DNA of 64,000 bases from Burkholderia sp052045245 (lineage in GTDB: Bacteria; Pseudomonadota; Gammaproteobacteria; Burkholderiales; Burkholderiaceae). Shown one piece after another: positions 43,292 through 50,234 of the stretch (its first letter is position 1; every line of letters starts with the position of its first letter). Where the stretch lies: NCBI RefSeq assembly GCF_052045245.1, contig NZ_JBQEON010000038.1, positions 3,184 to 67,183 on the forward strand. Direction: 5' to 3'. Below the pieces are notes generated by a model. The model did no database searches and had not been told where the DNA came from. It saw only the letters and a list, made by a program, of their open reading frames with translations. The translations under genes and the position numbers were made by a program.

Positions 43292-44047
43292 ATGGCCTCA
43301 GTGACTATCGAGTTGGGTCCAGGAAAACGCGCTACGCTGACATCTAGCGCTGGAAATTCTGCGCCTCTGACGGCCGACCAACGCAGCGCTGTTTCCGAAT
43401 TGATGCTGCACTGGCCGAAGTATGCGGGGCTGACATCTGGTGCGACGGGCTACCTACGCGAATTGGGACTGAGCGTTTTTCAGGGTGATCCGGTAGCCGC
43501 GCTTAGGTCCGCCATTGAGTCCGGACGTGTGATCGTTTCTATCGATCGTCCAGTGGGCGGTGGTGGCGCTGCTGGCGGTCAGCCCTCAACTCCACCATTC
43601 CCGCGAGCCAGCAGACTCGCAAGCGTGCCCGGAGTGGCCGCGCTCCCAGTGGACAAACCCCTACCGAGTTGGGCGATGCCGAACGACGTGTCGGCCGGCG
43701 AACTTATGAGCTATCTGCAAAGCGTTGTCGGAATTGGTGGCGCTGGCGGTGCCGCCAACTTCGCAGGAGGCACGAGTTTCACTGACTCCGCCTCGCTCGC
43801 TGATGCGTCGCCGTTCGATTATTCGGCGGACGCCTTGGGAGACGCGGTTCAAGTTGCAGGGATCGACCGTGGCGATATGATGGCCTGCGACATCATCAGA
43901 GCTGAATGCAAGGGCTCGGTGCTGCGCGAATTTCCAGGGCAGTATTTGAATTCGACGCTCAACGAGATTCAAGGCGACGCGAGCGACGGTATCAAAGAGG
44001 CGCGTAAGGCGCTGAAGCTGCTCAACGATAATCGATTCAAGAAATAG
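43292..44047 (+). CDS. Candidate polymorphic toxin (unassigned)
   Basis: A 251-residue protein with base composition clearly lower in GC than its surroundings. The N-terminal 90 residues (VTIELGPGKRATLTSSAGNS onward) are unrecognised. A Gly/Pro/Ala-rich linker follows (about 88-155), and then a compact C-terminal region of about 80 residues. The tail, with REFPGQYLNSTLNEI and ARKALKLLNDNRFKK, resembles from memory the C-termini of bacterial polymorphic toxins. A small acidic gene starts 9 bases later, as expected of an immunity partner. No signal peptide, PAAR or VgrG domain is seen, so delivery is unknown. The toxin call is inference. Confidence 0.5.
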   Translation: MASVTIELGPGKRATLTSSAGNSAPLTADQRSAVSELMLHWPKYAGLTSGATGYLRELGLSVFQGDPVAALRSAIESGRVIVSIDRPVGGGGAAGGQPSTPPFPRASRLASVPGVAALPVDKPLPSWAMPNDVSAGELMSYLQSVVGIGGAGGAANFAGGTSFTDSASLADASPFDYSADALGDAVQVAGIDRGDMMACDIIRAECKGSVLREFPGQYLNSTLNEIQGDASDGIKEARKALKLLNDNRFKK

Positions 44048-44056
44048 GTACCCGAC

Positions 44057-44293
44057 ATGACGGCAAATGCCCTGTTTGATCTGCTCGACCGGCTCGACTC
44101 CGCGAAAATTCACTACACCCTGAGCCGGAATCGACCCGACACGGTGTTGGTCTCGATTACCGTGGTCGGGATGCGCGTCGAAGTAGACGTGTTCCGAGAC
44201 GGACATACGGAGGTTTGCATTTTTCGGGGCACGGAGGAGCCTAGTGATGACGCCGATGTGCTGGACCAGATTATTGAGGCGAATCGGGACTGA
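44057..44293 (+). CDS. Candidate immunity protein
   Basis: A 78-residue acidic protein starting MTANALFDLLDRLDSAKIHY, with a beta-rich centre (VGMRVEVDVFRDGHTEVCIF) and an acidic C-terminus. The pattern of a short helix followed by strands with VEVDVFxDGHxEV is one I associate with small proteins next to polymorphic toxins. It follows the candidate toxin by 9 bases and shares its lower GC. It could neutralise that toxin; this is inference from size, charge and position. Confidence 0.5.
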   Translation: MTANALFDLLDRLDSAKIHYTLSRNRPDTVLVSITVVGMRVEVDVFRDGHTEVCIFRGTEEPSDDADVLDQIIEANRD

Positions 44294-44380
44294 GTTAATC
44301 AAGGGCGACGCCCCGAAGCGGAGCCAGGCCATCACCTGGAATGCGGGTGCCCCGGATTAACTCCGCACAGGGTGACGACC

Positions 44381-44584
44381 CTATGCCGGATGGCCGGGGT
44401 AGTAGGCCGCGAGGGCGAACAGCGCAGTGAACTCGTACTGACAGTCCTCGCAGATGTATTCCTGATGGACGTTGGCGCTACCGATGCCGCAGGCACCAGC
44501 AGTCACGTTGGCGGAATTGCAGGCGGGGCAAATTGTCTTAAGTGTCGTGGTAACGTCGTGATTCTGCTGAAGAAATTTTAGCAT
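44381..44584 (-). CDS. Small zinc-ribbon protein
   Basis: A 67-residue protein with two Cys pairs, CPACNSAN near residue 19 and YICEDCQYEF near residue 45, spaced as in a zinc ribbon. It has an AT-richer composition than the neighbouring chromosome. It is convergent with the candidate immunity gene, and its stop codon lies in the right copy of the 26-bp direct repeat. The function is unknown. The Met at 44584 is the first good start; no strong Shine-Dalgarno is seen. Confidence 0.6.
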   Translation of the reverse strand: MLKFLQQNHDVTTTLKTICPACNSANVTAGACGIGSANVHQEYICEDCQYEFTALFALAAYYPGHPA

Positions 44585-44615
44585 CGAGTCGGGAATCAGG
44601 ATCGTCGGAAACGTA

Positions 44616-44625
44616 TTGCTACAAC
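44616..44625. repeat. 10-bp direct repeat, right edge of the island
   Basis: Second copy of TTGCTACAAC, matching 42691-42700. High-GC chromosomal sequence resumes immediately after it. Confidence 0.35.
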
Positions 44626-44632
44626 CTTTTTC

Positions 44633-44661
44633 TTGGACGCCGCGGCAAGACCCTCTATGCT
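44633..44661 (+). promoter_or_regulatory. Promoter of the DoxX gene
   Basis: TTGGAC (44633-44638) and TATGCT (44656-44661) are separated by 17 bp, a good sigma-70 promoter about 95 bases upstream of the DoxX ATG. Confidence 0.6.
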
Positions 44662-44755
44662 GGCCCATTTGCCGCGGGCCCCGCAGGGTTGCGCGGCCCC
44701 GAACCGCACGGGCGTGCCCCGTGCGCACGGCCGATTTGCATACGAGGAGAGAGGC

Positions 44756-45193
44756 ATGACGCGTTCCGTCGATTCCGGCGTCATTTTTTTCGCACGCCTG
44801 GCGCTGGCGGCGTTGTTCTTGTGGGGCGGCGTGATGAAGCTGCTCGGCTACAGCGATTTCATCGGCTATCTGCATGGGCTGAACGTGCCCTATCCGCAGG
44901 TGATGGGGCCGGTCGTCGTCACGATCGAAGCGCTCGGCGGCCTGCTGCTGATCGTCGGCTACAAGGTGAAGCCGCTCGCGTTGCTGATGGCGTTCTACAC
45001 GGTCGCGACCGCGATGGTCGGGCACAATTTCTGGGACGCGACGGACGCCGCGGTCCAGCACGACATGGTGATCCACTTCTGGAAGAACATCGCGATCGCC
45101 GGCGGGTTCCTGCTGTTGTTCGTGACGGGCGCGGGCGGCGCGAGCATCGACGCGCTGCGCCGGCCGAGTTCGTCGTACGGCGCGCTGCGCTGA
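44756..45193 (+). CDS. DoxX family membrane protein
   Basis: A 145-residue protein with four predicted membrane segments, for example FFARLALAALFLWGGVMKLL and a final IAIAGGFLLLFVTGAG. It matches the DoxX/SURF4-like family, with the KLLGYSDFIGYL motif after helix 1. DoxX proteins are linked in other bacteria to thiol and redox stress. The start has a GAGGAGAG Shine-Dalgarno. It is a single gene ending at a strong bidirectional terminator. Confidence 0.88.
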   Translation: MTRSVDSGVIFFARLALAALFLWGGVMKLLGYSDFIGYLHGLNVPYPQVMGPVVVTIEALGGLLLIVGYKVKPLALLMAFYTVATAMVGHNFWDATDAAVQHDMVIHFWKNIAIAGGFLLLFVTGAGGASIDALRRPSSSYGALR

Positions 45194-45259
45194 GTCGAAC
45201 GACGGTGCACTGAGCTGAACGAAGCGACGCACATCCGTCAGCTGTGCTGAAGCAAGACA

Positions 45260-45298
45260 AAAGGGCCGAATCCCGCATGCCGCGGGATTCGGCCCTTT
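45260..45298. terminator. Strong bidirectional terminator
   Basis: A perfect 17-bp stem (45260-45276 with 45282-45298) has a 5-base loop, with A and T runs at the two ends. It serves both the DoxX gene (plus) and the convergent transporter gene (minus). Confidence 0.9.
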
Positions 45299-45329
45299 GT
45301 TCATCCAGCGGGCGCGTATGCGCCGGCGT

Positions 45330-46640
45330 TCAGCGTGCGTCCTTCAGGTCCTTCGCATCCTTCGAGAACTGCACGGCGATCGCGCCGAGCACGCAGATCG
45401 CCGCGACGTACACGACCGGCGCGAGCGGATTCGACTTCATCATCAGCGACACGATCACTGGCGTGAGGCCGCCGAAGATCGCATACGCGACGTTGTACGA
45501 GAACGAGATGCCCGAGAAGCGCACGACGGCCGGGAAGCTGCGGACCATCACGAACGGCACCGCGCCGATCGTGCCGACCATGAAGCCGGCGATCCCGTAG
45601 TACAGCGGCAGCGTCGACGCGTCGGCCGCGACCTGCACGAACAGCAGGTGGTAGCACGCGGCCAGCACGAGGCCGCCGATGCCGAGCACGCGCTTCGCGC
45701 CGATCCGGCCGGCGAGCGAGCCGGCGGTGATGCAGCCGGCCGTCAGGCACAGCGTCGCGACGCTGTTCGCGAACAGCGTGGTCGCGGGCGTCAGGTGGAA
45801 CTGCTTCTGCAGCAGCGCGGGCGTCATCAGGATCACGACGACGATCGCCGCCGACAGCATCCACGTGAGCAGCATCGACACGATCACCGCGCGGCCGTGA
45901 TCGCGCAGCACGGCCTTCAGCGGAATCTCGGCCGCGAGCGCCTTCTTCGCCTTCATCTCGGCGAACACCGGCGTTTCGTGCAGCCAGCGGCGCAGGTACA
46001 CGGAGAACAGGCCGAACACGCCGCCGAGCAAAAACGGAAGGCGCCAGGCGAACGCGGTGACTTCGGCGCCCGAGTAACGGCTGTTGATGCCGGCGGCAAC
46101 CAGCGAGCCGAGCAGGATGCCGGCCGTGAGGCCGGCGGTCAGCGTGCCGCACGCATAGCCGATGTGGCGCGACGGCACGTGCTCGGACACGAACACCCAT
46201 GCGCCCGGCACTTCGCCGCCGACGGCCGCGCCCTGCAGCACGCGGAACAGCAGCAGCAACACCGGTGCGAGGATGCCGATCGAGTCGTAGGTCGGCAGCA
46301 GGCCCATCAGCAGCGTCGGCACCGACATCATCAGCACGCTCAGCGTGAACATCCGCTTGCGGCCGAACAGGTCGCCGAAGTGCGCCATGATCACGCCGCC
46401 GAGCGGGCGGGCGAGATAGCCGGCCGCGAAGATGCCGAACGTCTGCAACTGGCGCAGCCAGTCGGGAATGTCGTGCGGGAAGAACAGCTGTCCGATCGCG
46501 GGCGCGAAGAACACGAAGATGATGAAGTCGTAGAACTCGAGGGCACCGCCGAGTGCGGCAAGGCCAAGGGTTTTATAGTCGCTGCGCGTGAGCGCGCGTT
46601 CGGCGGCGCGAGGCACGCCGCTCAGTTCGGAAGCTTGCAT
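45330..46640 (-). CDS. MFS transporter of the metabolite:H+ symporter (MHS) family
   Basis: A 436-residue transporter with twelve membrane segments. The motifs GALEFYDFIIFVFFAPAIGQ, ARPLGGVIMAHFGDLFGRKR and RVLQGAAVGGEVPGAWVFVS are typical of MHS symporters such as those for proline/betaine, citrate, ketoglutarate or shikimate. The start MQASELSG (46640) is chosen because the longer upstream frame codes for Cys- and Arg-rich residues unlike the family. It ends at the strong terminator shared with DoxX. Substrate unknown. Confidence 0.9.
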   Translation of the reverse strand: MQASELSGVPRAAERALTRSDYKTLGLAALGGALEFYDFIIFVFFAPAIGQLFFPHDIPDWLRQLQTFGIFAAGYLARPLGGVIMAHFGDLFGRKRMFTLSVLMMSVPTLLMGLLPTYDSIGILAPVLLLLFRVLQGAAVGGEVPGAWVFVSEHVPSRHIGYACGTLTAGLTAGILLGSLVAAGINSRYSGAEVTAFAWRLPFLLGGVFGLFSVYLRRWLHETPVFAEMKAKKALAAEIPLKAVLRDHGRAVIVSMLLTWMLSAAIVVVILMTPALLQKQFHLTPATTLFANSVATLCLTAGCITAGSLAGRIGAKRVLGIGGLVLAACYHLLFVQVAADASTLPLYYGIAGFMVGTIGAVPFVMVRSFPAVVRFSGISFSYNVAYAIFGGLTPVIVSLMMKSNPLAPVVYVAAICVLGAIAVQFSKDAKDLKDAR

Positions 46641-46961
46641 GGTCAGGACGATCGGTTTTCGAATGCTGTTGTCGGTGCTGCGTCTCCAGGGCCCGCTTTT
46701 CGGCATGGACTGGCAAGGCGCGGCTTGCGTCGTCGAGCATGTGTCGCGCATCGGATGGCGCACGAAACACGCACCGTCGCACCGGGGTGGGGCACAACGG
46801 AGACGAAGCGTCAAAGCGGGTGGGGGGATTCTACAGGAGCGCGAAATGCAGGCACGCGAGGCCTGCCGAGGAATGCTTCGGACTTCGTCGGGCCCGAAAC
46901 GCACGCGGCGCGGCAGGCGGGTGAACCGCTTGCCGCGCCGCGCGGGAAAGGAGCTGCTCGA

Positions 46962-48098
46962 TCAGTTGCCGGCGATCGTGTCGACCGGCTTGAACGCGCC
47001 GTGCTCGACCTTGTAGATCGTCACCGGCGCATCCTTCAGGTCGCCCTTCGTGTCGTACGCAATGCTCGGCGCCGACACGCCCTTGATCGACACCTTGCCG
47101 AGATACGGCGTGTAGACCTTCGGGTCGGTCGAGTTCGCGTCCTTCATCGCGGTCAGCAGCGCGATCGTGCCGTCGTACGCGTAGGGCGAGTAGGTGATCA
47201 CGTCTTCATTGAAGCGTGCCTTGTAGCGCGATGCGTAGCCGGCGAAGCCCGGCATCTTTTCCTTCGGCAGCCCGCCCATGTAGACGATCGCGCCTTCGGC
47301 CGCTTCGCCGCCGACCTTCAGGAACGTCGGCGAGCGCGACATCTCGCCGGTCACGAACGCCGACTTCATCCCGAGCTGACGCATCTTGCGGATCATCGGC
47401 GACGATTGGGCATCGCCGCCGCCGTAGAAGATCGCGTCGGGGTTGATGCCCTTCAGGTTGGTCAGGATCGCCGAGAAGTCGAGCGCCTTGTCGTTCGTGA
47501 AGTCGCGCTTGACGATCGTGCCGCCCGCGGCCTGCACGGCCTTCGCGAATTCGTCGGCGATGCCCTGGCCGTAGGCCGTGCGGTCGTCGATGATCGCGAT
47601 GCGCTTGAAGTGCAGCGTCTTCACCGCATAGGTGCCGACGATCCGGCCGGCCTGCGCGTCGCTCGTCAGCAGCCGGTAGGTGGTCTTGTAGCCGCGTGCC
47701 GTGTATTGCGGCGACGTCGCCATCGAGATCTGCGGCAGCCCCGCGCGATCGTACAGGTCGGATGCCGGAATGCTCGTGCCCGAGTTGAAGTGGCCGATGA
47801 TCCCGCGGACGTTGTCGTCGATCAGCCGCTGCGCGACCGTCGTGCCGGTGCGCGGGTCGGCCTGGTCGTCCTGCGAGTCGAGCTGGAACGTGACCGGCTT
47901 GCCGCCGATCGTCGGATGCGTCGCGTTGAAATCGGCGATCGCGAGCTGCACGCCCTTCTGCATGTCCGTGCCGTAGTTCGACTGCGGCCCCGTCAGCGGT
48001 GCGGCGAAACCGATCTTGACGACGTCGGCGGCGATGGCGTGTGCGCCCGACAGTGCGCAGGCGGCAGCCAGCGCGACGTGCGATACCTTCAGCTTCAC
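46962..48098 (-). CDS. Branched-chain amino acid-type ABC substrate-binding protein (LivK-like)
   Basis: A 378-residue periplasmic binding protein, with a signal peptide cleaved after SGAHAIA and mature start DVVKIGFAAPLTGPQSNYGT, typical of LivK/LivJ. The rest (FNATHPTIGGKPVTFQLDSQ, IIGHFNSGTSIPASDLYDRA) fits the Leu/Ile/Val-binding family. A GTG start at 48098 is used, 8 bases after GGGGA; another GTG lies two codons upstream. No permease or ATPase genes are nearby, so it is an orphan or partners with a system elsewhere. The ligand could be an amino acid or another small acid. Confidence 0.88.
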   Translation of the reverse strand: MKLKVSHVALAAACALSGAHAIAADVVKIGFAAPLTGPQSNYGTDMQKGVQLAIADFNATHPTIGGKPVTFQLDSQDDQADPRTGTTVAQRLIDDNVRGIIGHFNSGTSIPASDLYDRAGLPQISMATSPQYTARGYKTTYRLLTSDAQAGRIVGTYAVKTLHFKRIAIIDDRTAYGQGIADEFAKAVQAAGGTIVKRDFTNDKALDFSAILTNLKGINPDAIFYGGGDAQSSPMIRKMRQLGMKSAFVTGEMSRSPTFLKVGGEAAEGAIVYMGGLPKEKMPGFAGYASRYKARFNEDVITYSPYAYDGTIALLTAMKDANSTDPKVYTPYLGKVSIKGVSAPSIAYDTKGDLKDAPVTIYKVEHGAFKPVDTIAGN

Positions 48099-48336
48099 TT
48101 TCACTTCCCCTTGATGGCGTGGTTGGGCCGCGGCCGGCCAGCGGGCCGATGCGGTAAACCGGGCGAGACGTATCGGTGTGCAGGCCTTGGCGAAAGCCGT
48201 GCGGGGCGTGCCGGGCGCTGCGCGGGTTGTGCCGGAATCGGCGTGCGCGGCGGCGGCGGGATGTCGTCTCGTGACCGTTGAGCGAAGTCTAGGTAGCGAA
48301 AATACGCGCGTCTTGCGCGTTCGGTGCGCGGTCGGC

Positions 48337-48384
48337 GACGATTTCGGCATATCGTCGATAACCCTGATATATGCCGAAATCGTC
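48337..48384. repeat. Perfect 16-bp inverted repeat with 16-base spacer
   Basis: GACGATTTCGGCATAT (48337-48352) and ATATGCCGAAATCGTC (48369-48384) are exact complements around a 16-base spacer. No T run follows, so it is not a simple terminator. It lies about 240-290 bases upstream of the LivK-like gene. It may be a double regulator site or a cruciform. Confidence 0.8.
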
Positions 48385-48480
48385 ATGCGGGATGCGCAAA
48401 CGCGCCAAGACGCGATACGCCGGCATTTTTAGCATGGCGGGTTCGGGCGCGCGTGGCGTCGGTGGCGTGTGCCAGCGTCA

Positions 48481-48516
48481 CGGACATCACCGACATCACC
48501 GACATCGCCGACATCG
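48481..48516. repeat. 9-bp tandem repeat, four units
   Basis: Units CGGACATCA, CCGACATCA, CCGACATCG and CCGACATCG follow directly. The complement has the phase ATGTCGGTG, almost the ATGTCGGTT of the repeat at 16247-16282. Confidence 0.75.
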
Positions 48517-48804
48517 CCGGACGACGCGCGGCGGCGCGCGGTGACATGCCGCGGCCCGATGCGAAATCGCCGCGGCCGGACACGCGAGCGCGGCAGTGGT
48601 TGCGCGCACAACGGCACAGCCCGCCACGCGCCACCGCTTGCGGCCATCCGGTCATCGTCGGCCGGCGGCGCGATGCGCGGGCCGCCGTTCGCCGATTTGC
48701 CCGCTTGCTTGCCCGAGATCGCTGCGTCCCGTGATCGCCGCGACGCGTTCGCGAGGGCGCTCCTATAATCGACGCCATCAGCCACCCCCTTCGCAGATGC
48801 CGGG

Positions 48805-49599
48805 ATGACGACCTTCCTTGCCGCACCGCCCATGAGCCTGTCCGATACGTTGCGCTACCAGCCCGACAACGCCGATTTCGGCGCAATGCTCGCGCATTTC
48901 CGCCTGCTCGAGCCGGTGTTCGATGCGCTGCCGGACGTCGCGTTCTTCGTGAAGGATGCGAACGGCCGCTACGCGCTCGTCAACCGCACGCTGGCGATGC
49001 GCTGCGGCTACAAGGACAAGCGCGACCTGCTCGGCAAGACGACCGACGAAGTGTTTCCGCGCCGGTTCGGCCGGACCTATTTCGAGCAGGACATGGCGAC
49101 GATCAACGCCGGCCAGCAGCTGATGGACCAGCTCGAGCTGCATCTGTATCCGGGCCGCCAGCCGGGCTGGTGCCTGACCTGCAAGGAGCCGCTGCGCGAC
49201 GCGGCCGGCAAGGTGGTCGGCCTCGCGGGCATCTCGCGCGACCTGAAGGCGCACGAGGGCTCGCATCCGGCCTACAGCAAGCTCGCCGACGTGGTCCAGC
49301 ACATCCAGGATCACTTCGTGCAGCCGCTGAACCTGAAGCAGCTCGCGCAGATGGCCGGGATGTCGGTCGCGCAGCTGGAGCGCTACTTCCACAAGGTGTT
49401 TCACCTGACGCCGCGCCAGGTGCTGCTGAAGACGCGGCTCGATGCGGCCACCGCGCTGCTCGTCACGCACGACAAGGTGACCGACGTCGCGGCGCTATGC
49501 GGCTATACGGATCACAGCGCGTTCACGCGCCAGTTCAAGGCGACGGTCGGCGTGACGCCGAGCGAATACCGGCTGATGCAGCAGGATCGGGCAGGGTGA
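48805..49599 (+). CDS. PAS-domain AraC-family transcriptional regulator
   Basis: A 264-residue regulator with a PAS sensing domain (residues about 30-145: FDALPDVAFFVKDANGRYAL, GKTTDEVFPRRFGRTYFEQD, GLAGISRDLKAHEG) and a C-terminal AraC double helix-turn-helix (LKQLAQMAGMSVAQLERYFH; VAALCGYTDHSAFTRQFKAT). It is divergent from the LivK-like binding protein, with a 16-bp inverted repeat between them. The PAS ligand is unknown. An alternative start at 48832 (MSLSDTL) is possible. Confidence 0.88.
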   Translation: MTTFLAAPPMSLSDTLRYQPDNADFGAMLAHFRLLEPVFDALPDVAFFVKDANGRYALVNRTLAMRCGYKDKRDLLGKTTDEVFPRRFGRTYFEQDMATINAGQQLMDQLELHLYPGRQPGWCLTCKEPLRDAAGKVVGLAGISRDLKAHEGSHPAYSKLADVVQHIQDHFVQPLNLKQLAQMAGMSVAQLERYFHKVFHLTPRQVLLKTRLDAATALLVTHDKVTDVAALCGYTDHSAFTRQFKATVGVTPSEYRLMQQDRAG

Positions 49600-49694
49600 G
49601 GTGGTGCGCCGGCCGGGCCGGCGGGTCGGGATGATCGGGGTGCTGCGGGAACGGGTAACGGGGAAGGAGAAAGCAGAAAGCGGAAAGCGGCGGC

Positions 49695-49958
49695 TCAGCG
49701 GTAGCCGAGCCCTTTCAGGACGGCCGAGCCGTCTTCAGTCAGCCGGAAGCTCGGTGCGGTATCGGCGTCGAGCTTGACCATCTCGACGAGGCCGGCTTCC
49801 TGCAGCGCGGGCAATTCGGGTTTGGCATTCGCGCCGATCGGTGCGTGCAGCAGCACGAGCAGCGTTGCGATTTCGTGATGGCTGAGCAACCGGCGCAGCA
49901 TCGTCTTTTTCGCAGGGGGGGCGGCCTGGCGGCCCGCGGGTGCATCTACGGCGCTCAT
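49695..49958 (-). CDS. Small hypothetical protein, winged-helix-like
   Basis: An 87-residue protein beginning MSAVDAPAGRQAAPPAKKTM, with a helical core (LLSHHEIATLLVLLHAPIGA; LPALQEAGLVEMVKLDADTA) and a beta-turn (FRLTEDGSAVLKGLGYR) arranged like a winged helix of the MarR or PadR kind. An excellent AAGGAGG Shine-Dalgarno six bases before the ATG fixes the start. No partner is evident; it is convergent with the PAS-AraC gene. DNA binding is inferred from the pattern. Confidence 0.7.
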   Translation of the reverse strand: MSAVDAPAGRQAAPPAKKTMLRRLLSHHEIATLLVLLHAPIGANAKPELPALQEAGLVEMVKLDADTAPSFRLTEDGSAVLKGLGYR

Positions 49959-50234
49959 CGCTGTCCTCCTTTTCGAGCTATCCATCGGGTACTGGTTGCG
50001 GATGGTGCCGACCAAGACTTAAGCGATTCTTAAAACCGCACGGGTCGCGCCGATGCTGCGGTGCGGTGCGCGTTACGGGATGTAACCCACGCCGGACGGG
50101 TGTCTCCGGGCGCGGGCGGCCGGCCTTGCCGGGTGGGGTGTCGCCGCGGGATTCACCATGATGGTGCGCGTGTGACGGAGGTCGCCCGGTTTGGCTTATC
50201 CGGTCCGACCCCGAGACGACATTCCCTTTCTCCG

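Larger units (their letters stand above)
48099..48804. other. Long intergenic region with two repeat structures
   Basis: About 700 bases between the divergent LivK-like and AraC-type genes hold no supported gene. Two structures stand out and are listed separately: a 16-bp inverted repeat (48337-48384) and a 9-bp tandem repeat (48481-48516). The remainder is GC-rich non-coding sequence and should contain promoters for both flanking genes. Confidence 0.5.

Noticed and set aside
44293..44362. AGTTAATC and GATTAACT arms after the immunity gene, considered as an integron attC site
   Set aside because: The arms do not fit the RYYYAAC and GTTRRRY core sites, and no integron integrase is present.
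45297..48281. A very long plus-strand open frame (994 codons) opposite the MHS transporter and the LivK-like gene
   Set aside because: It is antisense to two clear genes, is Arg/His-rich with no domain, and such frames are common in high-GC DNA.
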